A DNA stretch of 64,000 nucleotides. It comes from Chryseobacterium soldanellicola. Its GTDB lineage: Bacteria; Bacteroidota; Bacteroidia; Flavobacteriales; Weeksellaceae. The translations under genes were made by a program, and so were the position numbers. Of the stretch, positions 42,960-51,669 are shown in pieces. The notes below the pieces were generated by a model. The model was not told the DNA's origin, ran no database searches, and saw nothing but the letters and a program-made list of their open reading frames with translations. The stretch covers positions 620,001 through 684,000 of the forward strand of contig NZ_FNKL01000004.1 in the NCBI RefSeq assembly GCF_900100115.1, given 5' to 3'. Each line of letters opens with the position of its first letter. The first letter of the stretch is position 1.

Positions 42960-44228
42960 TTATTCTTTACTTGTATTTCTTTTCGGTAAAAGTATCAGTC
43001 GGATAGAAGGATTATTGGTGATAAACAATCTGAACCATTCAACGGCCAGACGAACCTTGTTCCCAAAACTTACCAACGGAATAATATGAATGAAAAGCCA
43101 CGTTAACCATGCAAAGAATCCTTTAAAAGAAAACTTCGGCAAATCTACAACAGCATTAAATTTAGAAATAATCGCCATGCTTCCTTTATCATTATATTTA
43201 AAAGGAATCAGAACTTTTTCATCTTCAATGCGTTTTAAATTTTTTCCTAAATTATCCGCATGCTGTATGGCAACCTGAGCCAATTGCGGATGGCCTTTAG
43301 GAAATTTATCATCAGTTAATTGCAGTGAAATATCACCCAACGCAAAAATATTTTCCGTGCCCTGGACTCTATTGTAAGCATCTACCAATAATCTTCGGCC
43401 TTTTCCTACACTTTCTTCGGGAATTCCGGGAACTTCACGGCCAATAACTCCGGAAGTCCAGATCAGCGTTTCTGTTTCTATGGATTTTCCGTCTGATAGC
43501 ATCACTTTTCCGTCTGCATAATCTTTTACAGATACATTTAATAGGATTTTTACGCCTAATTCTTTAAGTTTTTTATGAGCTGTTTCCTGGGCAAGCTTAC
43601 TCATCGGAGAAAGCAGGGTAGGAAGCGCATCAATCAGGTATAAACTTGAAAGGCCTAATTTTATCTCGGGATATTCTTTTTCAGCGATAAATTTTCCCAT
43701 TTCGGCAAGCATTCCTGCCAGCTCAACACCGGTTGGCCCGCCTCCTGCGATCACTACATTCTGTAATTTCTGGGCAGATTTTATATCTTTATTTCGGGCA
43801 GCCTCTTCCAGATTCAACAGCATATAATTGCGTAAATAAAGGGCTTCTTCGATATTTTTCATCGGGAGCGCACATCGCTGCACATTTTCCATGCCAAAGA
43901 AGTTGGATTCCGTTCCTAATGCAATAACAAGGTAATCATAATGCAGCGTTCCGGTATCCGTTTCAATCGTTTTGCTTTCAGGATGCACCTTGGTAAGGCT
44001 ACCCATATGAAAATGAACGTTTTTATATCCTGAAAGTAATTTTCTGAAGGGGTAACTGATATTTGAAGCCTCAATAAAAGAGGTTGCCACCTGATAAATA
44101 AGCGGTGGAAAGAAGTGATAATTATTTTTATCAACTAAAGTTATACGAAATCTGCTGTCATTTTTTAAGGATTTAATAAGATTAATTCCCGCAAATCCTC
44201 CGCCTACGATAATAATGTGCTTTTTCAT
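42960..44228 (-). CDS. ndh: Type II NADH dehydrogenase (NDH-2)
   Basis: 422 aa. Two dinucleotide folds: FAD at IIIVGGGFAGINLIKSL (near the N-terminus) and NADH at NVVIAGGGPTGVELAGML (about residue 165). The quinone-site motif is AQVAIQHADNLGKNL, preceded by FALGDISLQ. A C-terminal amphipathic region (FFAWLTWLFIHIIPLVSF) anchors it to the inner membrane. It passes electrons from NADH to menaquinone without pumping protons. The gene is monocistronic; a shared terminator lies downstream. Confidence 0.93.
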   Translation of the reverse strand: MKKHIIIVGGGFAGINLIKSLKNDSRFRITLVDKNNYHFFPPLIYQVATSFIEASNISYPFRKLLSGYKNVHFHMGSLTKVHPESKTIETDTGTLHYDYLVIALGTESNFFGMENVQRCALPMKNIEEALYLRNYMLLNLEEAARNKDIKSAQKLQNVVIAGGGPTGVELAGMLAEMGKFIAEKEYPEIKLGLSSLYLIDALPTLLSPMSKLAQETAHKKLKELGVKILLNVSVKDYADGKVMLSDGKSIETETLIWTSGVIGREVPGIPEESVGKGRRLLVDAYNRVQGTENIFALGDISLQLTDDKFPKGHPQLAQVAIQHADNLGKNLKRIEDEKVLIPFKYNDKGSMAIISKFNAVVDLPKFSFKGFFAWLTWLFIHIIPLVSFGNKVRLAVEWFRLFITNNPSIRLILLPKRNTSKE

Positions 44229-44422
44229 ATTAATTGATATTGAAGTGGTAGAAAATTTAATTCAATAATAGGACCAAATAATTCTATTGATATTTTAAAT
44301 TTTAAGTTTTAAGTTTAAAAGATTAATAAATTATTAATCAGCTATACATATTAATTAAATTCAAAATGGGTCTGCACGATGTTTGCATCTCAGTAAATAA
44401 CCAAATTTTAAATATTTATATT

Positions 44423-45412
44423 ATGAAAAGTAATATTTTAACAGAAAAACATAGATTGGGATTGGGTGGAGTAGCCATCGGAACAGCATTTGAGGCCCTT
44501 ACAGACGGAGAATCTTATGAAGTTTTACAAAAAGCCTGGGATTTAGGAATCAGATATTATGACACCTCACCCTGGTATGGGTTGACAAAAAGTGAAAGAA
44601 GATTCGGAAACTTTCTGCATGGTCAAAAACGAGATGAATTTGTATTTTCAACAAAAGTGGGAAGATTATTTGTTGAAGTTCCGGAAAATGAAGTTCCGCC
44701 CACAATGTGGAAAGCCCCGCTAAATTATGACTTTGAACACAATTACACCGCAGACGCCATCAAAAGATCCATCGAAGAAAGCCTTGAAAGAAGCCGCCTC
44801 GATTACATTGACATTGTTTATATTCATGATCTGTCTGAGGATCAGGTAGGTGACAGATATCCTTATTTTCTGGAACAGGCCAAAAAGGGGGCATTTAAAG
44901 TTCTTTCCGAGTTGAGAGATCAGGGGGTAATTAAAGCCTGGGGAATGGGTGTTAATAAAATCGAGCCCATTTTAGACTGTCTCGAAGCTGCCGACCCGGA
45001 TATTTGTCTTTCTGCCACTCAATATTCAATTTTAGAACATGAAGATGCTGTTGACAGGCTGCTTCCTGCCGTAAAGAAAGCCGGTGTAAAGCTGGTTTCC
45101 GGAGCAGGATATAATTCGGGATTTGTGACCGGAAGGCCCCGCTATAATTATAAGAATGTTATCCCGAAAGGCATGACAGAAAAACGTGACCGAATTGCTG
45201 AAATCGCAAAAAAATATTCGATTGATATTGTAGATGCGGCGTTACATTTCGTTTTGGCAGCCGATGAATTTGCCGCTATTATTCCGGGATCGAGTAAGCC
45301 CGAGCAGGTTCAGGATAATGTAGAAGCCTTACACAAAGGAATTCCGACTGATTTTTGGAACGAATTAAAATCTGAAGGTTTGATTTACGAAAAAGCTCAG
45401 ACTCCGAAATAA
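44423..45412 (+). CDS. Aldo/keto reductase, D-threo-aldose dehydrogenase type
   Basis: 329 aa from the ATG at 44423 (MKSNILTEKHRLGLGGVAIG); an ATG 57 nt upstream is rejected because it adds an unrelated extension. Asp/Tyr in YYDTSPWYGLTKSERRFG, Lys in VFSTKVGRLF, and DYIDIVYIHDL. C-terminal IIPGSSKPEQVQDNV. This sequence style matches L-fucose/D-threo-aldose dehydrogenases and pyridoxal 4-dehydrogenase. Exact sugar unknown; it stands alone with no sugar-catabolic neighbours. Confidence 0.9.
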   Translation: MKSNILTEKHRLGLGGVAIGTAFEALTDGESYEVLQKAWDLGIRYYDTSPWYGLTKSERRFGNFLHGQKRDEFVFSTKVGRLFVEVPENEVPPTMWKAPLNYDFEHNYTADAIKRSIEESLERSRLDYIDIVYIHDLSEDQVGDRYPYFLEQAKKGAFKVLSELRDQGVIKAWGMGVNKIEPILDCLEAADPDICLSATQYSILEHEDAVDRLLPAVKKAGVKLVSGAGYNSGFVTGRPRYNYKNVIPKGMTEKRDRIAEIAKKYSIDIVDAALHFVLAADEFAAIIPGSSKPEQVQDNVEALHKGIPTDFWNELKSEGLIYEKAQTPK

Positions 45413-45437
45413 GAATAGATTATATTTAAAAAAATAG

Positions 45438-45466
45438 AAGCCGCTCAAATTATTGAACGGCTTTTT
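45438..45466. terminator. Bidirectional terminator
   Basis: AAGCCGCTCAA (45438-45448) and TTGAACGGCTT (45453-45463), one mismatch; nearly the same stem as at 42903. Confidence 0.85.
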
Positions 45467-45508
45467 ATTTATTGTAAATCTAATTTAAAGAATCTCAGCT
45501 TAATATTT

Positions 45509-46255
45509 TTAAGACCGTATAGATAAAGGATTATCCGTTTCACCAGCAGGAATATTTTGTCTGTTTATAAGAAGCACATTATACTGATCTGTAAGGGCAT
45601 TAAGTTGATTGATTAATGTAGCATAAGGTGAAGGCGGTGTTTCTACCAACAGATGCAATGCATCTATTCTGTCACGAAGGGCATAGTAAGCCATGTTGGT
45701 TTCTTCTCTTTTGCTTTTGATGGTTTCAGGATTGGCATCACCGTATTCCTGTGTTCTTGAAAGATATTTTGTATTAAACTGTGCATTAGCATCTCTAAGC
45801 TCGTCAATCCATGGAGATAGGTTGAAGGTTGTTATTGCATTCAAAAGCTCAGGTTTATTTTCCCAGTCACGAAGAATGTTATTGAGTGTTGCGGTTTCAG
45901 CCTGATAATTAAGGCGGGCAATCCCGGTTCCATATAATGTTATGCTGTTTAGTAGCAATTGGGCATTTTGCTTTTTATCGCTTTCATAATGATAAGTAAA
46001 TGACATCAGGAAATAGTAAATCCCGTTAATGGCATTATCTCTTCTTTCGTCCAGTATCAGAAGCTCCTGTGTCTTTTCACTGGCGAGAGCTTTTTTGTAA
46101 AGCACTTCCAGCTCATCGGTTTTTGCTGTGAAAGCGGATAATTTGTTATCAATCCCTAGTGAGGCAGGATTGTTCAGATTGATGATTCCTGAAAAGTCTT
46201 TGAGATATTGCAGATATTCTGCGTTGCGTAGTTTGGGAAGGTCTATTGCATTCAT
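45509..46255 (-). CDS. DUF6261 family protein (probable)
   Basis: 248 aa, no signal peptide, almost entirely helical. Family-like opening MNAIDLPKLRNAEYLQYLKD, then LDERRDNAINGIYYFLMSFTYH (a typical DERRD block), and helical segments to the Asn-rich C-terminus. Bacteroidota-restricted family of unknown function. Its divergent neighbourhood is the 42-bp repeat array. The name is from memory of the family pattern and is moderately certain. Confidence 0.65.
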   Translation of the reverse strand: MNAIDLPKLRNAEYLQYLKDFSGIINLNNPASLGIDNKLSAFTAKTDELEVLYKKALASEKTQELLILDERRDNAINGIYYFLMSFTYHYESDKKQNAQLLLNSITLYGTGIARLNYQAETATLNNILRDWENKPELLNAITTFNLSPWIDELRDANAQFNTKYLSRTQEYGDANPETIKSKREETNMAYYALRDRIDALHLLVETPPSPYATLINQLNALTDQYNVLLINRQNIPAGETDNPLSIRS

Positions 46256-46346
46256 ACATATAATGTTTTATAAAATAATAATACTAAATTATGAATAAAA
46301 TTAAAACGATTTTAAAATTTAAAAGAGATTTTTTGTGTTTTATTTA

Positions 46347-46472
46347 CCCGAAAACGTATTACAAGAGTGCAAGAGGTTTTCACACTTCCCCGAAATCTTC
46401 TTACTAGGGTGTGGCAACCTTTCGGATGTTCCCGAAAACCTGTTGCCAGAGTGCAGGAAGCTTTCGGGAACG
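46347..46472. repeat. Three tandem 42-bp repeat units
   Basis: Units at 46347-46388, 46389-46430 and 46431-46472, each beginning CCCGAAA and carrying a [AT]nTTnC.AG.GTG core with a TTTC-rich end. Units 1 and 3 are the most alike. The length of 42 is a multiple of 3 and one plus-strand frame stays open across all units (PENVLQECKRF / PEIFLLGCGNL / PENLLPECRKL). Confidence 0.9.
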
Positions 46473-46487
46473 TACAAATACTATTTG

Positions 46488-46865
46488 TTATTTTTTTTCT
46501 ATTAAACTTTTTAAAAAGGCGATTTCTTCGTCTTTTTGTTTTAGTCTTTCTTCGTATTGTTCGATTAATTTGTCTGAAAGAATATAATTTATCGTCTGAT
46601 TTTGAATAACACCACTTGAATTACTAGACTCATTATTGTTATTATTTACCTGAACAAAGCTTTCTTCTGTTTTTAAAAGTTCATCAACCGTTACTTCCAA
46701 TGTATCACAAATACTTTCGATGTGATTGATCCACGAATTGGTTTCACCATTTTCCAATCGCTGATACGCTGAGCGTGAAATTTTAAGTCTTTCTGCCAGA
46801 TCTTCCTGAGAAAAGCCTTTAGCTTCTCTGAAATTTCTTATTCTTTTACCAATAGTTTTGTTCAT
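46488..46865 (-). CDS. XRE family transcriptional regulator
   Basis: 125 aa from the ATG at 46865 (MNKTIGKRIRNFREAKGFSQ). HTH_3 domain at about residues 5-60: SQEDLAERLKISRSAYQRLENGETN. An Asn-rich linker (VNNNNNESSN) joins it to a C-terminal coiled coil YEERLKQKDEEIAFLKSLIE, which probably makes it a dimer. Targets are unknown; it has its own strong promoter and sits between the 42-bp repeats and the lipoprotein cluster. A TTG/ATT-type upstream extension of 18 codons is rejected. Confidence 0.92.
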   Translation of the reverse strand: MNKTIGKRIRNFREAKGFSQEDLAERLKISRSAYQRLENGETNSWINHIESICDTLEVTVDELLKTEESFVQVNNNNNESSNSSGVIQNQTINYILSDKLIEQYEERLKQKDEEIAFLKSLIEKK

Positions 46866-46889
46866 TGAAAGTATGTTTTTAAGAATTAA

Positions 46890-46919
46890 CAAATATAATT
46901 TTTTTTTAGTGATTGTCAA
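46890..46919 (-). promoter_or_regulatory. Promoter of the XRE regulator (TTG-19-TATATTTG)
   Basis: Minus strand TTGAC at 46919, 19-nt spacer and TATATTTG at 46897-46890; the gene starts at 46865. Confidence 0.8.
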
Positions 46920-47134
46920 CCTTTCCTAAATGGTGAAAATTTTCAACAAAATGAAGATGAAAAATGAAATATAATCGCCATAAATAATCGTTTGTATTTT
47001 ATTATTAATGTGCATCGAAAATCGGGCAGGAATACCCTGAAATAGGGCATTGGCATTGGACTATATTTCACATATTTGCAGAGTAATCATAGAAGAAAAT
47101 AATTATATTTACGATTCTAAAAAACTACACATTT

Positions 47135-48664
47135 ATGAACAAAAAATTTATTCTCAGGCTACTCCTGTTAGTAGCAATCAGTATTTCGTTACATTCCTGT
47201 AGGAATGAACTTCTTAACGAGCAGCACACTGCTGTAAATCCTAATGCTTCAAAATTCAGAATGGTAAAGCTGAAAAATATTCCCAATGTCGAAAACTTTA
47301 TCTACCAAGAATCGGGAAGAAAAGACATGAAAGTTCCATTACGTTCTGCCTCTATTTCAGGAAAACAGGATCTTACAATTGGAGATATTGAAACCTCTGC
47401 GATTGTAGAAGCTAATTATGGCACTGATGTCTATTATGTTTTCAAAGTAGAAAACATGAACACCACCGATGCTGTTTACAATCTTGAAGTAAAGAAAACC
47501 AACGGACAAGTCGTAAAAGCAGAAATCATTGAATATAATCCCAAAGATGGAACTTATCTAGATTTTCAACATTTTACAGGGAGCGTGACTTCCTATTCTC
47601 TGGATGGGAGTGTGAATTCTATGGTAGGATTTAATGATGGTGTAGGTGATTGTCCTCCCATCCCGGGTACTCCCGGTGGAAATGGTGATTCCGGCGGGAC
47701 TATAGATCCCGGTGATGTTCCCCCGCCTAACGGAGGATGGTATAATGGCGGAAACGGACCTAAAGATGAAGTACCGTGGGGTGATAATCCAAAAGATTGC
47801 ACAGATCTTATTTTAGATAGTCATGGGAATACTATAGGATGGTACGACCACTGCCTGAATGAAACTCACCTCAACCCAATTGCCCACAAGACATCTTCAA
47901 CAGACGAAACCGATAACCTTTCGGCAGATTGTAATGGCGATGGTTCTGGCGTGATTATTACAAATCCTACGACGCCGTGTGAGAAAACAAAAGTATTAAT
48001 ACAAAAGCAGGAAGTGAAAGATAAAGTTAATGCTTTATACAATCAATCAATGGCTACCGGTGAGAAAGCTTTTATGGTAAAAACAAGTGACGGACTGCCT
48101 GATCCTCTAATAGATGGTGAGGAACATAGTGTACAATTGGGAAATACAGATGGATATTCAGGATATTACCATAATCACACAAAAAAAGGAATTAATATTT
48201 TTTCCTGCCACGATATTTACAAACTGTTTGAGTTTATTAAAAAACTCCCACCTGATCAGTCTTCTGATGTAGCTTTTGGAGGAATGGTAGATACGGAAAC
48301 ATCTTGCCCCGGATGTACAAGTACCGGTGGAATTGAATATTTTAATTTCCTGGTTCGGTTTAATGGTTCGCGTGATGCTGCTGCGGAAATAAAAGATCGA
48401 AACTATCCTGAAGATGATTTAGACGACCTTGAAGACAAATATCAAGATTTTGAGCAATCTATCAGAGATCTGCCAGGCTATTCTTCACAAAACGGAAATT
48501 TTTTCAGCTTTAAAGGTTTGGAGGAAGTCTTTTTTAATGCTCTTGATAAAATGAATATTGATAAAAATAAAATAATTTTACAAAGGATAGATAAAAGTGG
48601 AAAAGTCTATAGTGTAACCCTTGATGCGAATGGAAAACCTAAAGAAACACCTTGTCCACAATAA
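47135..48664 (+). CDS. Large lipoprotein with JAMM-like metalloprotease signature
   Basis: 509 aa. Lipoprotein signal ending at Cys22 (ISLHSCRNE). N-terminal beta-rich part (about 40-165), then a Gly/Pro-rich linker (about 175-215, PGTPGGNGDSGGTIDPGD). The C-terminal part carries YHNHTKKGINIFSCHDIY: His346-x-His348-x8-Ser357-x2-Asp360, close to the JAMM/MPN zinc site H-x-H-x7-S-x2-D. A possible matching Glu lies in ATGEKAFMV or GEEHSV upstream. After it lies SCPGCTST and an Asp/Glu-rich helix. The role is unknown; the two following small lipoproteins may be partners. Confidence 0.75.
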   Translation: MNKKFILRLLLLVAISISLHSCRNELLNEQHTAVNPNASKFRMVKLKNIPNVENFIYQESGRKDMKVPLRSASISGKQDLTIGDIETSAIVEANYGTDVYYVFKVENMNTTDAVYNLEVKKTNGQVVKAEIIEYNPKDGTYLDFQHFTGSVTSYSLDGSVNSMVGFNDGVGDCPPIPGTPGGNGDSGGTIDPGDVPPPNGGWYNGGNGPKDEVPWGDNPKDCTDLILDSHGNTIGWYDHCLNETHLNPIAHKTSSTDETDNLSADCNGDGSGVIITNPTTPCEKTKVLIQKQEVKDKVNALYNQSMATGEKAFMVKTSDGLPDPLIDGEEHSVQLGNTDGYSGYYHNHTKKGINIFSCHDIYKLFEFIKKLPPDQSSDVAFGGMVDTETSCPGCTSTGGIEYFNFLVRFNGSRDAAAEIKDRNYPEDDLDDLEDKYQDFEQSIRDLPGYSSQNGNFFSFKGLEEVFFNALDKMNIDKNKIILQRIDKSGKVYSVTLDANGKPKETPCPQ

Positions 48665-48680
48665 TAAAACAAAAACAATT

Positions 48681-49259
48681 ATGAAAAATATTATCACCTT
48701 ATTTGCTTTGGCTATATGCTTAATAAACTGCAAGGCACAACAAATTTATCCATTAAATACTTATTATGAAAATGCACCCAACTATGCATATATGAAAGAT
48801 TTGGATAATTATCTTTCTCCTTATGTAGGAACTTATAAAGCTACTTATCAAGAAAATGAAATTACTTTGTTTATCACTAAAGAAGATATGTATCTTAAAG
48901 ATTATGGACCCGGAGATAGAAAATTCTATAGAGATGTACTTCATGTAAAGTATATCGTAAAAAAAATAACAACGGGAGCCATCCTTCAGGAAAATCTTAA
49001 TCCGGCTAATCCTAGAAGAAATAAAATTATAAGCATTGGCACTAATACGTTAGATAATAATAGTATTGCACTTACTTATTCAGGTACGAATTGTCGCGTA
49101 GGTTCAGGAAGAATAACGCTAAAGAAAATCAACAATACACAAATTAGTTGGTCTTATTATCCCAACGATATGCTACTCAGTGATGGAGACTGCCCTGGTA
49201 ATCCTGATATAAAAATATATCTTCCTGATACAGAGAATCTTGTTTTTACTAAACAATAA
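48681..49259 (+). CDS. Small lipoprotein, DUF6705-type, copy 1
   Basis: 192 aa from the ATG at 48681, giving the lipoprotein signal MKNIITLFALAICLINCKAQ with Cys17. An ATG 60 nt upstream lies inside the preceding gene and is rejected. The mature protein is beta-rich: YMKDLDNYLSPYVGTYKATY, NEITLFITKEDMY, KIISIGTNTLDNNSIALTYS, ITLKKINNTQISWSYYPND, and GDCPGNPDIKIYLPDTENLV. Function unknown. The second copy lies 39 nt downstream with a small hairpin between them. Family name is by pattern, moderately sure. Confidence 0.75.
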   Translation: MKNIITLFALAICLINCKAQQIYPLNTYYENAPNYAYMKDLDNYLSPYVGTYKATYQENEITLFITKEDMYLKDYGPGDRKFYRDVLHVKYIVKKITTGAILQENLNPANPRRNKIISIGTNTLDNNSIALTYSGTNCRVGSGRITLKKINNTQISWSYYPNDMLLSDGDCPGNPDIKIYLPDTENLVFTKQ

Positions 49260-49263
49260 AAAT

Positions 49264-49283
49264 AAAGCCTCGAAAGGGGCTTT
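49264..49283 (+). terminator. Weak hairpin between the two lipoprotein copies
   Basis: AAAGCC (49264-49269) / GGCTTT (49278-49283), short stem, only three T after it; probably partial termination at most. Confidence 0.45.
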
Positions 49284-49298
49284 GTTAGATAAATCATT

Positions 49299-49868
49299 AT
49301 GAAAAATATTATCACCTTATTTGCTTTGGCAATATGCTTAATAAACTGCAAGGCACAACAAATTTATCCATTAAATACATTTTATAAAAACGCTCCAAAT
49401 TATTCTTATATGAAAGATTTGGATAATCTACTTCCTCCTTATATAGGTATATATAAAGCTAATTATGATGGAAATGAAATTACATTATATATTACTAAAG
49501 AAGATAAGGTACTCAATGATCGTATAACTAGACAATTTTATAGAGATGCTCTTCGGGTGAAATATATTGTAAAAAAAATATCAACAGGGATAATACTTCA
49601 GGACACTCAAAATATTATAAATACAAAAAATAGGATTTTAAGCATTGGTACGAATATTCTAGATAATAATAGTATTGCTTTGATATATTCGGGTACTAAC
49701 TGTGGTATTGGTTATGGAAGAATAACATTAAAGAAAATAAGCAATACACAAATTAATTGGTCATACTATCCTGATAGTAGACTTCTTAGTGATGGAGATT
49801 GCCCAGGTAATCCTGATATAAAAATATATCTTCCTGATACAGAGAATCTTGTTTTTACTAAGCAATAA
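49299..49868 (+). CDS. Small lipoprotein, DUF6705-type, copy 2
   Basis: 189 aa. Same signal peptide and Cys17 as copy 1. The first 80 nt of the two genes differ at one base and the last about 62 nt are almost identical, while the middle (about residues 55-160) is clearly diverged (for example LNDRITRQFYRDALRVKYIV against a different segment in copy 1). It probably arose by tandem duplication with selection or gene conversion acting differently on ends and middle. Function unknown. Confidence 0.75.
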   Translation: MKNIITLFALAICLINCKAQQIYPLNTFYKNAPNYSYMKDLDNLLPPYIGIYKANYDGNEITLYITKEDKVLNDRITRQFYRDALRVKYIVKKISTGIILQDTQNIINTKNRILSIGTNILDNNSIALIYSGTNCGIGYGRITLKKISNTQINWSYYPDSRLLSDGDCPGNPDIKIYLPDTENLVFTKQ

Positions 49869-49935
49869 GAGTTGACTCCGAAATAATTAAATTAAAAAAA
49901 TCAATAGATTGTTTACAGCGATAGTCTATTTCCTT

Positions 49936-49971
49936 AAAAAAATCCTTTCCTAAAAAATTCAGGAAAGGATT
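49936..49971 (-). terminator. Minus-strand terminator of the ferritin-like operon
   Basis: AATCCTTTCCT (49941-49951) pairs with AGGAAAGGATT (49961-49971); T-tract on the minus strand. Confidence 0.9.
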
Positions 49972-49998
49972 CACAGCGCTAAATATTAAAAAATCACA

Positions 49999-50814
49999 TC
50001 ACACAATAAACAGGGATGCTATTGCCGTTGCGTCACTTCCACTTAAAACCTCATCATAGGCAGCAGATCCTGCGGCAGCTCCGAAAGCCGTCGCGGTATT
50101 AAATCCTGCCTGGATGGTTACATCTTCCCCTGCATACACGGGATTGGTTGCAGCAGGCATATTTCCTCCGTTTGCGAGCTCGATCCAGCCTTTATTGGCT
50201 CTCATTCTTCGAACCTGGGAAGCGTGTCTTGCTTCTACGGAATGTATTTGTAAGGCAGCCTGTAAAACAGCCTGATTAGACATTACGTTTCCTGCCTGCC
50301 CTTTGTAGGCTCTTACTCCGGTGTCTTCAAAAGCCTGAGAAAGTATCAGAAATTGATTATAATCAGTAAAAGGGGTGAAATTTCCACCTGCTGTAAAATC
50401 AAACGTAGGCTTTGCACCAGGAGTTACGCCCAGAGATGTTAGTGTGCTTTTCAAAAAGGCAACGTGCGCAGTTTCGTGTTTTGAAATCTGCATAAATACG
50501 GTTTTATCAGCATTAGGAATTAAACCTGCTGTATTAAGCCCCATTCTGTAGTATTCATCTTCCAGGTATTCTAATGTCAAAGCGAGTTGTAAGGCATCCG
50601 TTAAGGCACTTTTATAGGTATTTCCGGGACCTGTAGGGGGAAGAGTTTCAGCTTTTGCGGAAGTCGACATCAGCGATCCCAAACCAAGAGGAACCGCAGC
50701 GACAGCCGCTTTTGTACCAAAGTCTTTTATATTCGTCAGGGTTTCTAATCTTGAAGCTTCTGTAGTGAAGAATTTATCGTTAGAAAGTCTATCTAATAAT
50801 TTTAAAATGTTCAT
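49999..50814 (-). CDS. Ferritin-like (Ferritin_2 / desiccation-related) protein, second of pair
   Basis: 271 aa. N-terminal MNILKLLDRLSNDKFFTTEASRLETL and a hydrophobic AVAAVPLGLGSLMSTSAKAE that may be an export signal. Four-helix ferritin-like domain with helices LTLEYLEDEYYRMGL, ISKHETAHVAFLKSTL, LSQAFEDTGVRAYKG and IHSVEARHASQVRRM, the last two with ExxH metal ligands. Probably an extracytoplasmic di-metal protein for oxidative or desiccation stress. It follows its paralogue by 27 nt. Confidence 0.87.
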   Translation of the reverse strand: MNILKLLDRLSNDKFFTTEASRLETLTNIKDFGTKAAVAAVPLGLGSLMSTSAKAETLPPTGPGNTYKSALTDALQLALTLEYLEDEYYRMGLNTAGLIPNADKTVFMQISKHETAHVAFLKSTLTSLGVTPGAKPTFDFTAGGNFTPFTDYNQFLILSQAFEDTGVRAYKGQAGNVMSNQAVLQAALQIHSVEARHASQVRRMRANKGWIELANGGNMPAATNPVYAGEDVTIQAGFNTATAFGAAAGSAAYDEVLSGSDATAIASLFIV

Positions 50815-50841
50815 AATAATAGATTTTTTGAAGTGAATAAT

Positions 50842-51552
50842 TTAACTGATGCCTCTTTCTTTCCATGTGAAAGGCGTTTTGAAGAATCCTCCTGCTGTCG
50901 TAACAACATCTTTTGGTTCTTTGGCAAGATCCAGTCCGTTGGCATCGATCACATCATCACCGGAAAAATCTGCTGATCCGGGGTTGATCAGATTTCTTAT
51001 CGCCGAAGCATGTCTGGCTTCTACAGAAACTATTTTCCCTGCAATCACAAGATAAGCCGGATTGGTGATATACTTTCCTGCACCGTTGTAAGCGGAAACT
51101 CCTGTGTCCTCCAAAGCTTTTGCAGTGGCAAGCACAGAATTTCTGTCATTAAAATTCACATTCGGGTACTGGAATTCAAGAGTGGGTAAAATATTAGTAG
51201 TCGCACCGCTGATTGCTGCTTTAAAAAAATCTCTGTGAATCACTTCATGATGGTAAAGATCTGTAAAAACTTCTTTTTCCACACTTGAAATTCCGCTATA
51301 AAAATTATTGACAACTTTTGTATAGAAATCGGCTTCAAGCTGTTCGAGTGCATACGCATAGTTTAATACACCAACATCACCCGTTCCAAGATCAAAAACC
51401 TTGTTATCCATAAACTGGAAATCATCGTTATCATCGCAACCAACGAGTGTAAGTCCCGCCATTGCAAGACCGATACCACTCAGTTTCAAAAAATTTCTTC
51501 TGCCTGTATCTAAGGTTGCACCCTGATTAGAAACATTGATCGTTTTTTTCAT
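50842..51552 (-). CDS. Ferritin-like protein with Tat-type lipoprotein signal, first of pair
   Basis: 236 aa. Signal region GRRNFLKLSGIGLAMAGLTLVGC: twin Arg at the start of the hydrophobic core and a lipobox Cys, so export by Tat as a lipoprotein is likely. Ferritin-like helices: YAYALEQLEADFYTKVVNNF, DLYHHEVIHRDFFKAAI, AKALEDTGVSAYNGAGKY and VSVEARHASAIRNLI. Tat export suggests that metal is loaded before transport. Operon with the next ferritin-like gene; possible control by the nearby ECF sigma. Confidence 0.88.
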   Translation of the reverse strand: MKKTINVSNQGATLDTGRRNFLKLSGIGLAMAGLTLVGCDDNDDFQFMDNKVFDLGTGDVGVLNYAYALEQLEADFYTKVVNNFYSGISSVEKEVFTDLYHHEVIHRDFFKAAISGATTNILPTLEFQYPNVNFNDRNSVLATAKALEDTGVSAYNGAGKYITNPAYLVIAGKIVSVEARHASAIRNLINPGSADFSGDDVIDANGLDLAKEPKDVVTTAGGFFKTPFTWKERGIS

Positions 51553-51619
51553 AATATTATTTTTTAATTTAGTTTATATATAGAAATGTGTTTTTTATTA
51601 ATTAAATCCATTAAAAAAA

Positions 51620-51651
51620 GGATAAAAAACAGCATAAAATTTATGCTGTTT
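51620..51651 (-). terminator. Minus-strand terminator of the fasciclin gene
   Basis: AAACAGCATAAA (51627-51638) and TTTATGCTGTTT (51640-51651), T-tract on the minus strand; it separates the fasciclin and ferritin-like units. Confidence 0.88.
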
Positions 51652-51669
51652 AAAAAAATTAATAACCAT

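Noticed and set aside
46367..46609. 80-codon plus-strand reading frame across the 42-bp repeats
   Set aside because: It overlaps the end of the XRE gene on the other strand, has no promoter or leader, and mostly reflects the repeat period; the repeat itself is reported instead.
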